DNA from: Micromonospora coriariae
Lineage (GTDB): Bacteria > Actinomycetota > Actinomycetes > Mycobacteriales > Micromonosporaceae
DNA length: 64,000 nucleotides
Assembly: GCF_900091455.1 (NCBI RefSeq)
Contig: NZ_LT607412.1
Span: 1,860,001 to 1,924,000, forward strand
Reading direction: 5' to 3'
Part shown: piece after piece, positions 34,541 through 41,674 of the stretch
Layout of the letters: each line of letters starts with the position of its first letter
Position numbering within the stretch: the first letter of the stretch is position 1
Made by a program: the position numbers and the translations under genes
Notes under the pieces: generated by a model
Database searches by the model: none
What the model saw: only the letters and a program-made list of their open reading frames with translations
What the model was told of the DNA's origin: nothing

Positions 34541-35758
34541 TCAGTCGGCGGGCAGGAGGTCGGCGGCGCGGGCGGCTACCTGGCGGGTGATCAGGGCGAG
34601 CGCGGTGGCGGCGGGTATTGGGGGGAGGGTGCGGCTGTCGCGGAGGCGCAGCGCGAGGTGCCCGTCGGCCGCCTCCCGGGAGCCCAGCACCCCGAGGTAC
34701 GGGACGCGGCGGCGGGTCGCGTCCCGGATCCGGGCGCCCAGCGAGCCGGCGGCGGCGACCTCGACCCGCAGGCCGTCGCCGACGGCACGCCGGGCCAGCT
34801 CGGCAGCCGCCTCCGCCTGCCCGTCGTCCACCGGAAGCAGCACCAGCTGGACCGGCGCGTACCAGGCCGGGAAGGCGCCCTGGTGCACCTCGATGAGGTA
34901 CGCGAACAGCCGCTCCATGCTGCCGACCAGGCTGCGGTGCACCATCACCGGCCGCCGTCGGCTGCCGTCCGAATCGGTGTACGACAGGTCGAACCGTTCC
35001 GGCTTGTCGAAGTCCAGCTGAATGGTGGAGATGGTCGACTCCCGACCGGCCGCGTCGACGATCTGGATGTCGATCTTCGGGCCGTAGAACGCGGCCTCCC
35101 CGGGCGCCTCGACGTACGCCACCCCGGCCAGCGCGCCCCGGAGCAGTTCCTCGGCGCGGGCCCACTGCGCGTCGTCGCCGACGTACTTGTCGCCGGGCCC
35201 GCGCAGCGACAGCCGGACGCCGGCCGGGCGGACGCCGAGCGCGGCGTGCGCGGCGCGGATCAGCCCGAGGATCTCCGCGACCTCCGCGCCCACCTGGTCG
35301 GGGGCGCAGAAGGTGTGCGCGTCGTTGAGCGAGATGGCACGTACCCGGGACAGCCCGCCGAGCACCCCGGAGCGCTCCGCGCGGTACATCCCGCCCAGCT
35401 CCGCGATCCGCAGCGGCAACTCCCGGTAGGAGCGGCCCCGGGCCCGGAAGACCAGCGCGTGGTGCGGGCAGAGCGCCGGCCGGAGCACGAACTCGTCGTC
35501 GGCGCTCAGCCGCATCGGCGGGAACATGTCGTCGGCGAAGTAGCCGAGATGCCCGGACAGCTCGAAGAGTTCGCGCTTGCCCAGCGGCGGCGAGTAGACG
35601 TGCTGGTGGCCGGATCGGCGCTCCAGCTCACTGACGTACTCCTCGACGGCGTGCCGGGCGGCGGCGCCGGCCGGCAGCCAGATCGGCAGGCCGGCGCCGG
35701 CCAGCGGATCGGAGACGAAGAGGTCCAGCTCCCGGCCGAGCTTGCGGTGGTCGATCAT
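34541..35758 (-). CDS. Threonyl-tRNA synthetase-like protein lacking TGS and editing domains
   Basis: A 405-residue class II synthetase core plus anticodon-binding domain. It begins at DHRKLGRELDLF, where the catalytic domain of full ThrRS (~640 aa) begins, so the N-terminal TGS and editing domains are missing. The zinc ligands Cys (LRPALCPHH), His (DAHTFC) and His (VMVHRSL) are all present, as are motif 2 (GMYRAERSG) and motif 3 (LVGSMERLFAYLIE). The anticodon domain starts near 300. It could charge tRNA-Thr, act as a resistant second copy, or transfer Thr to another acceptor. AGGAG lies 6 nt before ATG 35758. A Thr-codon attenuator precedes it. Confidence 0.85.
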   Translation of the reverse strand: MIDHRKLGRELDLFVSDPLAGAGLPIWLPAGAAARHAVEEYVSELERRSGHQHVYSPPLGKRELFELSGHLGYFADDMFPPMRLSADDEFVLRPALCPHHALVFRARGRSYRELPLRIAELGGMYRAERSGVLGGLSRVRAISLNDAHTFCAPDQVGAEVAEILGLIRAAHAALGVRPAGVRLSLRGPGDKYVGDDAQWARAEELLRGALAGVAYVEAPGEAAFYGPKIDIQIVDAAGRESTISTIQLDFDKPERFDLSYTDSDGSRRRPVMVHRSLVGSMERLFAYLIEVHQGAFPAWYAPVQLVLLPVDDGQAEAAAELARRAVGDGLRVEVAAAGSLGARIRDATRRRVPYLGVLGSREAADGHLALRLRDSRTLPPIPAATALALITRQVAARAADLLPAD

Positions 35759-35814
35759 GTCGTGCTCCTGGATCGGGTACGACCCGGAGGCGACCTGGAC
35801 TCCGAACGCCGCGC

Positions 35815-35842
35815 GGCCCTCGGGGCGGATCGCCCCGGGGCC
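35815..35842 (-). terminator. Attenuator terminator hairpin before the ThrRS-like gene
   Basis: In the minus-strand RNA, GGCCCCGGGGCG and CGCCCCGAGGGCC pair as a 12-bp GC stem with one bulged A and a 3-nt loop, 57 nt before the start codon. The 5' arm can instead pair with the leader (CCGGGG at 35833-35838 with CCCCGG at 35874-35879), giving an antiterminator. Confidence 0.6.
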
Positions 35843-35860
35843 TGGTCGACGGTGGTTACG

Positions 35861-35917
35861 TCAGAGCGGCACGCCGGGGACACCCGGCGTCGTGGTCACC
35901 ACTACCGCGCTGCGCAT
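35861..35917 (-). CDS. Thr/Val leader peptide of an attenuator
   Basis: An 18-codon open frame, MRSAVVVTTTPGVPGVPL, with three Val codons followed by three consecutive Thr codons (ACC ACG ACG, 35888-35896). ATG 35917 is preceded by TACCGT ending 6 nt upstream, a leaderless promoter. A 7-bp hairpin (CGCCGGG-TGTC-CCCGGCG, 35872-35889) begins at the last Thr codon, so a ribosome stalled for charged tRNA-Thr would cover its 5' arm and free the 3' arm to pair with the downstream terminator arm. It lies 102 nt before the ThrRS-like start. Confidence 0.65.
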   Translation of the reverse strand: MRSAVVVTTTPGVPGVPL

Positions 35918-36266
35918 GCGGCGACGGTACCCGTCGGGCGATCGGGAACGCACCCGGATTTGGCGTGGCGGAGGGGAGGGAGGGCCGCCGGCGCGGGACC
36001 CGCCGGCGGCCCTGGGCGACCCGGATCGTCAGGAACGGGGGACCCGACGGTGCTGGGGCCGCGCGGACAACGGTACGCCGACGTACGCCGATCCGCCGAC
36101 CTGCGCGGGCCGGGCGGACGGCCGCCGAGGCGTCACCCGAGGGTCGTTCGCCTCGTTGTACCTGGGTGGCCCGGTCGTGTCGACGGTCACGGCGGCGTGG
36201 GGCTGTCCACGGTGACGCCGGACACGCCGTCAGGCTCGAGACACCCAATCGGCCGCATCCGGCGAG
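35918..36266. other. Intergenic region between leader peptide and dedA
   Basis: It holds the leader-peptide promoter (TACCGT, 35924-35929, minus strand) at its left edge. The remaining GC-rich sequence has no supported gene, repeat or ribosome site; a dedA promoter is expected at the right end but I cannot place it. Confidence 0.5.
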
Positions 36267-36896
36267 GTGGCACGTGTGCCCGAACTACTGACTGACGTCG
36301 CATCGCCGACGTGGGCGTACCTCGTGCTGCTCAGCCTGCTGATCGCGGATGCCTTCGTCCCGGTGATTCCCACCCAGATCATCATGATCACCAGCGGTGC
36401 GCTCACCGTCTACGGCGGGCTCAGCCTGCCGGTCACCATCGTCGTCGGCGCGCTCGGCGTCTTCGCCGGTGACCTGGCCTGCTACCTGCTCGGTCGCGGC
36501 GCACCGGACCGGCGTGCCCCCCGGCACGCGGAGCCGAGCCGGGCACGACGGGTCGCCAGCCGGGTCACCCAGGGGTTGCGGCAGCCCGGGCCGCTGGTCA
36601 TCCTGCTCTGCCGGTTCGTGCCCGGCGGGCGGATGGCCGCCTGCTTCTCCGCCGGCCGCAGCCGCTACCCGTACCGGCTGTTCGTGCTCTACGAGACGGT
36701 GGCGGCGTTGGGCTGGGCCACCTACGGCGCGCTGGTCGGGCACCTCGGCGGCACCGCGCTGACCGAGTCGGCCTGGCGGCTGGCCATCATCGCCACCGCC
36801 GCCGCGGCCGGCTTCGCCGCCGCCGGGTGGGCAATGACCCTGGTCAGCGCACGGCACGCCCGGGCCGCAGCGGCAGCCGACATCCCCATCGACTGA
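36267..36896 (+). CDS. DedA family (VTT domain) membrane protein
   Basis: A 209-residue polytopic protein of the SNARE-associated/DedA family, members of which flip undecaprenyl phosphate or phospholipids. FVPVIPTQIIMITSGALTVYG near residue 27 (quoted part: FVPVIPTQIIMITSGAL) matches the E/P-rich re-entrant loop, although the usual acidic residue is Thr here. GDLACYLLGRGA near 70 and LLCRFVPGGRMAACFSAG near 111-128 (the conserved R-x-x-P-x-x-R) are clear. GTG 36267 and GTG 36276 are both possible; GAGGTG lies before the latter. Confidence 0.8.
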   Translation: MARVPELLTDVASPTWAYLVLLSLLIADAFVPVIPTQIIMITSGALTVYGGLSLPVTIVVGALGVFAGDLACYLLGRGAPDRRAPRHAEPSRARRVASRVTQGLRQPGPLVILLCRFVPGGRMAACFSAGRSRYPYRLFVLYETVAALGWATYGALVGHLGGTALTESAWRLAIIATAAAAGFAAAGWAMTLVSARHARAAAAADIPID

Positions 36897-36938
36897 GCGT
36901 CGGAAGCGGCACACCCCGACCGGTTCCGGGTGCCTCTA

Positions 36939-36950
36939 GGGGTAGTCCCC
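36939..36950. promoter_or_regulatory. GGGGTAGTCCCC dyad upstream of DUF998 gene
   Basis: A GGGG-TAGT-CCCC dyad 61 bp before ATG 37012. This shape resembles sites of NarL/LuxR-type response regulators in actinobacteria; no such regulator is in the window. Confidence 0.3.
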
Positions 36951-37011
36951 CGGGACGATTTCGGTGGCCGTCCCGGATCCGGCTCGGGCCTCCGGAGCGA
37001 CAGGCTGAGGC

Positions 37012-37650
37012 ATGCCTGGAACCCGGAACACCGGCCTGGTCGCCCTCGGCGGGATCGCCCTGGCGGCACTGCTGACCGTGATCGGCCACCTCGAAGTCAA
37101 CGACGACCTCAACCCGTGGGCGCTCACCATCAGCGACTTCGCGGTCTCCGACCGGGGCGGCGTCATCGACATCGCGATGGTGGTGCTCGCGCTCGCCACC
37201 GTGGCGCTGCTGTACGGGCTGCGCCGCACCGGCCCACCCCAACCGACCCCCGGTCGGCCGGCCGAGCTGCTGCTCGGCGCGTGGGTGGCCGGGCTGCTGC
37301 TGGCCGCCGTGGTGCCGACGAACGAGCCGGGCACCGCCATGACCACCGCCGCCTACCTGCACAGGTACGCCTCGGTCGTCGCCTTCCTGGCGCTGCCGGT
37401 CGCCGGCTGGCTGCTCGCCCGCCGCCCCGACCTGGCGCCCGCCGCCCGGATGCTGCGCACCCTCGTCCTGCTCAGCCTCGCTCTGGCCGCGGCGATGATC
37501 TGGTCCGCCTACCCCGGCGACCGCGTGCTGATCGGCCTGGTCGAACGCCTGCTCATCCTCACCGAGGTCGCCGTGCTCGGCACCGTCGCGGTAACCCTGA
37601 CCCGGACGTCCGTCGCCCGCCGTCACTCCAACTCGTGGAGCATGAGCTGA
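37012..37650 (+). CDS. DUF998 membrane protein
   Basis: A 212-residue protein with six hydrophobic helices (about 8-27, 47-68, 82-102, 116-134, 147-163 and 172-196). The DUF998 pattern is visible: LNPWALTISDFAVSDRGG after helix 1, and VPTNEPGTAM and AYLHRYASVVAFLALP between helices 3 and 4. Function is unknown. Its last 28 bp overlap the end of the convergent dehydrogenase gene. A GGGGTAGTCCCC dyad lies upstream. Confidence 0.8.
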   Translation: MPGTRNTGLVALGGIALAALLTVIGHLEVNDDLNPWALTISDFAVSDRGGVIDIAMVVLALATVALLYGLRRTGPPQPTPGRPAELLLGAWVAGLLLAAVVPTNEPGTAMTTAAYLHRYASVVAFLALPVAGWLLARRPDLAPAARMLRTLVLLSLALAAAMIWSAYPGDRVLIGLVERLLILTEVAVLGTVAVTLTRTSVARRHSNSWSMS

Positions 37651-39026
37651 CGGGCGGCCTCAGTGATCGAGCCCGACAGGCTCGGGTAGATGGTGATCGT
37701 CTGCGCCAACTCGTTGACGGTGAGGTTGTTCTCCACCGCCATGGTGATCGGCAAGATCAGCTCGCTGGCCTTCGGCGCGACCACCACCCCGCCGACGACC
37801 TGGCCACTGGCCGGCCGGCAGAACAGCTTCACGAAGCCGTCGGACAGGTCGTCCATCTTGGCTCGGGCGTTGCCCGACAGCGGCAGCATCACCTGCCGGG
37901 CCGGCACCTTGCCGGCGTCCACCTCGTCCTGGGAGACGCCCACGGTGGCCAGCTCCGGGTCGGTGAAGACGTTCGCCGCGACGGTCCGCAGCCGCAGCGG
38001 GCGGACCGCCTCGCCGAGGGCGTGCCACATGGCGATCCGGCCCTGCATGGCGGCGACGCTGGCCAGCAACAACACCCCAGTGCAGTCGCCGGCGGCGTAG
38101 ATGCCGGGCACGTTGGTCCGGGACACCCGGTCGACCGTGACGTAGCCGCCCCGACCCAGCTGCACCCCGTACTCGGTCAGGCCCAGGTTGGCCGTGTTCG
38201 GAATCGAACCGACCGTGATCAGCGCGTGCGAACCGGAGACCTTGCGGCCGTCGGAGAGCTCCACCTCGACGCCGTCGGCCGTACGCCGGACCGCGTCGGC
38301 CCGAGAGTTGTTGAGGATGCTCATGCCCCGGTTGCGGAACACCCGCTCGATGGCCGACGCCGCGTCGGCGTCCTCGTGCGGCATGACCCGGTCGCGGCTG
38401 GAGACCAGGGTGACCTGGACCCCCATCGCCAGGTACGCGCTGGCGAACTCGGCGCCGGTCACGCCGGAGCCGACCACGATCAGATGCTCGGGCAGCTCGG
38501 GCAGGTCGTACACCTGGCGCCAGGTCAGGATGCGCTCGCCGTCCGGTACGGCGGTGGGCAGCTGGCGGGGCGTCGAGCCGGTGGCCACCAGCACGGAGGA
38601 GGCGTCGATCCAGTATTCCTCCGCGCCGTCGGCGGGGGTGACGACGACCCGGTGGGTGTGCCCGAGAGCGTCCTCGCCCAGCCGGGCGGTGCCGGCCACG
38701 AAGGTGACCCCCGCCTTGAGCAGCTTGGCGTGGATGTCGGCGGACTGCGCTAGCGCCAGCCGCTTGACCCGGTCGTGCACCGCCCGCGCGTCGACGGTGA
38801 CCGCCTCCAGGCCGTCCGAGTGCACGCCGAACTCCTCGGTGTCCCGGTAGCCGGTGACCACCCCCGAGCTGGCGATGAAGGTCTTCGAGGGAACGCAGTC
38901 GGAGAGCACGCAGGCCCCGCCCGCACCGTCGGCCTCCACCACTGTGACATCGGCGTCGAGCTGGGCGGCGACAAGCGCCGCCTCGTACCCGGCCGGTCCC
39001 CCGCCGATGATCACGATCCGGCTCAC
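37623..39026 (-). CDS. NAD(P)H-quinone dehydrogenase (LpdA-like flavoprotein)
   Basis: A 467-residue FAD/NAD-linked reductase of the group I disulfide family. IVIIGGGPAGYEAA is the FAD site, GGACVLSDCVPSKTF near 40 keeps both cysteines of the CxxxxC pair, IVVGSGVTGAEFAS near 178 binds NAD(P) and GIYAAGDCTGVLLL near 305 contacts FAD. The C-terminal His-Glu dyad (HxxxxE) of true dihydrolipoamide dehydrogenase is replaced (IYPSLSGS), as in mycobacterial LpdA (Rv3303c), an NAD(P)H:quinone reductase; that activity is inferred. GTG 39026 has a GAAGGG site upstream. Confidence 0.88.
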   Translation of the reverse strand: MSRIVIIGGGPAGYEAALVAAQLDADVTVVEADGAGGACVLSDCVPSKTFIASSGVVTGYRDTEEFGVHSDGLEAVTVDARAVHDRVKRLALAQSADIHAKLLKAGVTFVAGTARLGEDALGHTHRVVVTPADGAEEYWIDASSVLVATGSTPRQLPTAVPDGERILTWRQVYDLPELPEHLIVVGSGVTGAEFASAYLAMGVQVTLVSSRDRVMPHEDADAASAIERVFRNRGMSILNNSRADAVRRTADGVEVELSDGRKVSGSHALITVGSIPNTANLGLTEYGVQLGRGGYVTVDRVSRTNVPGIYAAGDCTGVLLLASVAAMQGRIAMWHALGEAVRPLRLRTVAANVFTDPELATVGVSQDEVDAGKVPARQVMLPLSGNARAKMDDLSDGFVKLFCRPASGQVVGGVVVAPKASELILPITMAVENNLTVNELAQTITIYPSLSGSITEAARQLMLHELE

Positions 39027-39119
39027 AGCGTCTGCCCTTCCTCGATGCTCACAGTGACTTTCTTCTCCCGAACGCACCCGACACGCACAGTCGTATTCTC
39101 CCCCACCCGCCAGCCGGGC

Positions 39120-39125
39120 TATCGT
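39120..39125 (+). promoter_or_regulatory. -10 box (leaderless) of gamma-glutamylcyclotransferase gene
   Basis: TATCGT ends 7 nt before GTG 39133. Confidence 0.5.
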
Positions 39126-39132
39126 CATCGCC

Positions 39133-39588
39133 GTGGGTCATCACGCCGCCTACGGCTCAAACCTGGATCCCGCCCGGATGCGCGCCTACTGCCCGCACTC
39201 GCCGATGGTGGGCACCGGCTGGTTGGAGGGGTGGCGGCTGACCTTCGCCGGCGCGGACGTGATCGGCTGGGAGGGTGCGGTCAGCACCCTGGTCGAGTCC
39301 CCCGGTGAGCGGGTCTTCGTGGCGATCTACGACATCCACCCGTACGACGCCGCCCAGCTCGACGAGCTCGAGGGGGTGACCGCCGGCACGTACCGCAAAC
39401 TGCACGTGCGGGTCTCCACCCTCGACGGCGACGTGACCGCGTGGATCTACGTCTTCGACGGGTACGAGGGCGGCCTGCCGACCTCGTGGTATCTCTCCGA
39501 GATCGCGAACGCCGCCGAGAAGGCGGGCGCGCCGGACGACTACGTCACCGAGCTGCGGTCCCGCCCCACCGGCACCGCGTCGGCCTAG
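39133..39588 (+). CDS. Gamma-glutamylcyclotransferase-like protein
   Basis: A 151-residue protein of the AIG2/GGCT fold. The substrate-binding loop YGSNLDPARM (residues 7-16) and the catalytic Glu candidate in QLDELEGVTAGTYRKLHV near 76-93 are visible. The expected reaction releases 5-oxoproline from gamma-glutamyl peptides or amines, but actinobacteria lack glutathione, so another gamma-glutamyl compound is likely. Its TAG stop codon is formed by the first bases of the adjacent hairpin element. Confidence 0.85.
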   Translation: MGHHAAYGSNLDPARMRAYCPHSPMVGTGWLEGWRLTFAGADVIGWEGAVSTLVESPGERVFVAIYDIHPYDAAQLDELEGVTAGTYRKLHVRVSTLDGDVTAWIYVFDGYEGGLPTSWYLSEIANAAEKAGAPDDYVTELRSRPTGTASA

Positions 39589-39752
39589 GCCGTGTTTCGG
39601 AAGTGTCGGTCGAGCCGAGCCGGAGTCCAGGCGTTGTCCGGCAAGGCGGAGCGGTGTCCGGATACCGGTGTTGTATCCGGACACCGCGACAACGCCGCCG
39701 GACGACGCCTGGGCCCGGCGCAGGCCGGCCAGCACTTCTGAAACACGCCCTA
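39586..39752. repeat. 167-bp nested hairpin element (MITE-like)
   Basis: Terminal inverted repeats TAGGCCGTGTTTCGGAAGTG (39586-39605) and its partner at 39733-39752 (TAGGGCGTGTTTCAGAAGTG when read on the minus strand) match at 18 of 20 positions. Nested inside are a 15-bp stem with one mismatch (39627-39641 with 39698-39712) and a perfect 15-bp stem (39651-39665 with 39673-39687, loop of 7). The whole unit folds back on itself and encodes nothing credible. It lies between two genes that point toward it. Confidence 0.75.
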
Positions 39753-39825
39753 GAGGCTGTCGCACGCTCCCAGTCTGCTACCGACGCCGGCCGGACCGTC
39801 CGCCGGGCCCGACCAGCGTCGTCAA

Positions 39826-40785
39826 TCACACACCGGCGGCCGGTACGAGCAGTTGGTACATGTCCGTCCACCGGGTCTCCCGCAGGCCCACTGCCCGGTA
39901 GAGCGACAGCGGGGCGGTCGGGTTCGTGAGGTCCAGCCCCAGGCCGGCCGCCTGTCGGCCCTTCTCGGCGTAGCGGGCGAAGGCGCGGCGCAGCAGCGCC
40001 GCGCCCACCCCCCGCCGGCGGTACGCGGGCAGCACCGCCAGGCTCCGCACGAAGCCCTCCTGCTGGTCGAGCGCCTGATCCGAGGACTGCAACGCGCCCG
40101 CCACCACCCCGTCGACCTCGGCGACGAACCACTCGTCCCAGGCGGTCAGGTCACCGATCCGGGCCCGCCACCGCTCGTACGACAGCGGCTCGTGGTCCGG
40201 CATGTCGCGGAAGGCGGTGTCCTGGATCCGGTGGAACTCCCGGAGTTCGGCCTCGTCGTCCGCGCGGACCGGCCGCACCGTCACCCCGGGCGGCGGGGAC
40301 GGTTCGGCCGGCAGATCGGCCAGCGGGCGGCGCATCCGGACGTACCGCTTGGCCAGGGTGAACCCGACCGCCCGCAGGTCGCGTTCCCAGTCGCGTTCCG
40401 GCGCGAAGACCGCGCAGCGGACGGTGAGCGCGGGCAGCCCCCGCTCGGCCGCCCGCTCGGCGACCCGGTCCAGTTGCCGGGCCAATAGCGGCGCCCGGAC
40501 CGCGGCAGCCCGCTCCGGATCGACGTAGACCTCGACGAACTCCCTGCCCACCCCGGTCGGGTTGTCGACGGTCGCCCAGCCCACCACTGTGTCTTCCGGG
40601 TCCACCGCCAGCCAGGAGTCACGAGCCGGGTCGAAGAAGGGGCCGGTCAGCGACTCGGCGACGTCCTCGGCGTCGAAGTCGGGATAACCGAGGGCGAAGG
40701 TGTCGGCGGCGTGCACCACCGCGAGGATCGCCGGCACGTCGTCGAGGGTGGGCCGGCGCGTGGTCCAGCCAGCTGGAAGGGTCAC
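39826..40785 (-). CDS. Double-GNAT N-acetyltransferase
   Basis: A ~319-residue protein with two GNAT domains (~1-150 and ~160-319). The first is degenerate; the second has the acetyl-CoA loop VRSLAVLPAYRRRGVGAALLRRAF (quoted part: AVLPAYRRRGVGAALL) near 245-262 and the terminal NPTAPLSLYRAVGLRE. This layout is seen in mycothiol-synthase-like and other tandem GNAT proteins; the substrate is unknown. GTG 40785 begins at the domain start, but ATG 40827 lies only 2 nt past the upstream gene's stop and would allow coupled translation. It is the last gene of an operon. Confidence 0.8.
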   Translation of the reverse strand: MTLPAGWTTRRPTLDDVPAILAVVHAADTFALGYPDFDAEDVAESLTGPFFDPARDSWLAVDPEDTVVGWATVDNPTGVGREFVEVYVDPERAAAVRAPLLARQLDRVAERAAERGLPALTVRCAVFAPERDWERDLRAVGFTLAKRYVRMRRPLADLPAEPSPPPGVTVRPVRADDEAELREFHRIQDTAFRDMPDHEPLSYERWRARIGDLTAWDEWFVAEVDGVVAGALQSSDQALDQQEGFVRSLAVLPAYRRRGVGAALLRRAFARYAEKGRQAAGLGLDLTNPTAPLSLYRAVGLRETRWTDMYQLLVPAAGV

Positions 40786-40829
40786 GGCAGCTGATCCTGG
40801 CAGCCAAGCGCCGCCGACGCCGCCCATTT

Positions 40830-41570
40830 TTACGCGGCGGCGAGGTCGGCCCGGGTCTGGTGCAGCAGTTCCACCAGCTCGATGCCGTCAGCGGGGCCGA
40901 GTGCCGCAAACGCCGGTGCGGCCAGCCGGTCGGTGACGGCCTCCGCCCAGAGCCGCCGGCGCACCAGCGGCCCGACCGGCGGGTACGGCGGCGACCAGCC
41001 ACAGGCCACCGCGCCGGCCTCCCCCTCCGGCCCGGCCAGCACCGCCTCAAGCGGCGTCATCCCGGCGGCGCGTACCGCCAGCAGGTAGGCGCCGGTGAAG
41101 TGTTCGCGCAGCAGCCGCAGCCCGGCGGCGCTCCGGGCGCCCGGGGAGAGATCCGGCAGTGGCATGGCCCGCCACGCGGCGAAGAGCGGCATGCCGCTGG
41201 CGTCCGCCGCCGCCACCGCCCGCTCGACCAGCCCGGCGAGGCGCTCGACGGTGGGCAGCGCGCCCAACCGCTGCACCCCCCACCGGCAGCACTCGGCGAG
41301 GCTCGCGGCGGCGACCTCGGCCGGCCGGAGGACCCGGGCGGCCGCGTCCCAGCCGTCGGCGACCGCGTCCGGGGCGATGAAGCCGAGGGCCGCGGCCGCC
41401 GTCTCGGCCCGTACGTCGCCGAGGGCACCCGCCCGCCCGCTGATGTAGAAGGCCCAGCCGGAGATGCCGAGCAGTCGTGCCCGGCGCAGCGTGGTCGGGC
41501 ACCTGCTGAATCCGTCGCCCAGGTCGAGCGCGACGGGCTTGCTGGCGGCGGCGACCTGCTCCGGTGTCAT
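40830..41570 (-). CDS. SCO6745-like helical protein
   Basis: A 246-residue, mostly helical protein resembling the actinobacterial SCO6745 family, whose function is unknown. Visible conserved stretches are [20 protein letters not shown] near 34-53 (quoted part), ALGFIAPDAVADGWDAA near 61 and ALGPADGIELVELLHQTRADL at the C-terminus. Many members carry a winged-helix-like core, but I see no clear DNA-binding signature here. ATG 41570 overlaps by 4 bp the stop of a 33-codon open frame. It is the middle gene of the MBL/coiled-coil/GNAT operon. Confidence 0.7.
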   Translation of the reverse strand: MTPEQVAAASKPVALDLGDGFSRCPTTLRRARLLGISGWAFYISGRAGALGDVRAETAAAALGFIAPDAVADGWDAAARVLRPAEVAAASLAECCRWGVQRLGALPTVERLAGLVERAVAAADASGMPLFAAWRAMPLPDLSPGARSAAGLRLLREHFTGAYLLAVRAAGMTPLEAVLAGPEGEAGAVACGWSPPYPPVGPLVRRRLWAEAVTDRLAAPAFAALGPADGIELVELLHQTRADLAAA

Positions 41571-41668
41571 CTGGGCGCCATCCTCGGCTGCCTCGACCCG
41601 CCGCCCACGGCGGCTTCCGGACCCGGGACCTCGGACCCGGGTCGGTCCGGCCACTCGTCGTCGTCCAT
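41567..41668 (-). CDS. Possible 33-residue acidic small protein
   Basis: An open frame starting MDDDEWPDRPGSEVPGPE and ending RQPRMAPR. It exactly fills the gap in the operon: it starts 6 bp after the coiled-coil gene and its TGA overlaps the ATG of the SCO6745-like gene (ATGA). There is no strong ribosome site, so it could be merely a translational bridge. Confidence 0.35.
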   Translation of the reverse strand: MDDDEWPDRPGSEVPGPEAAVGGGSRQPRMAPR

Positions 41669-41674
41669 CGATGC

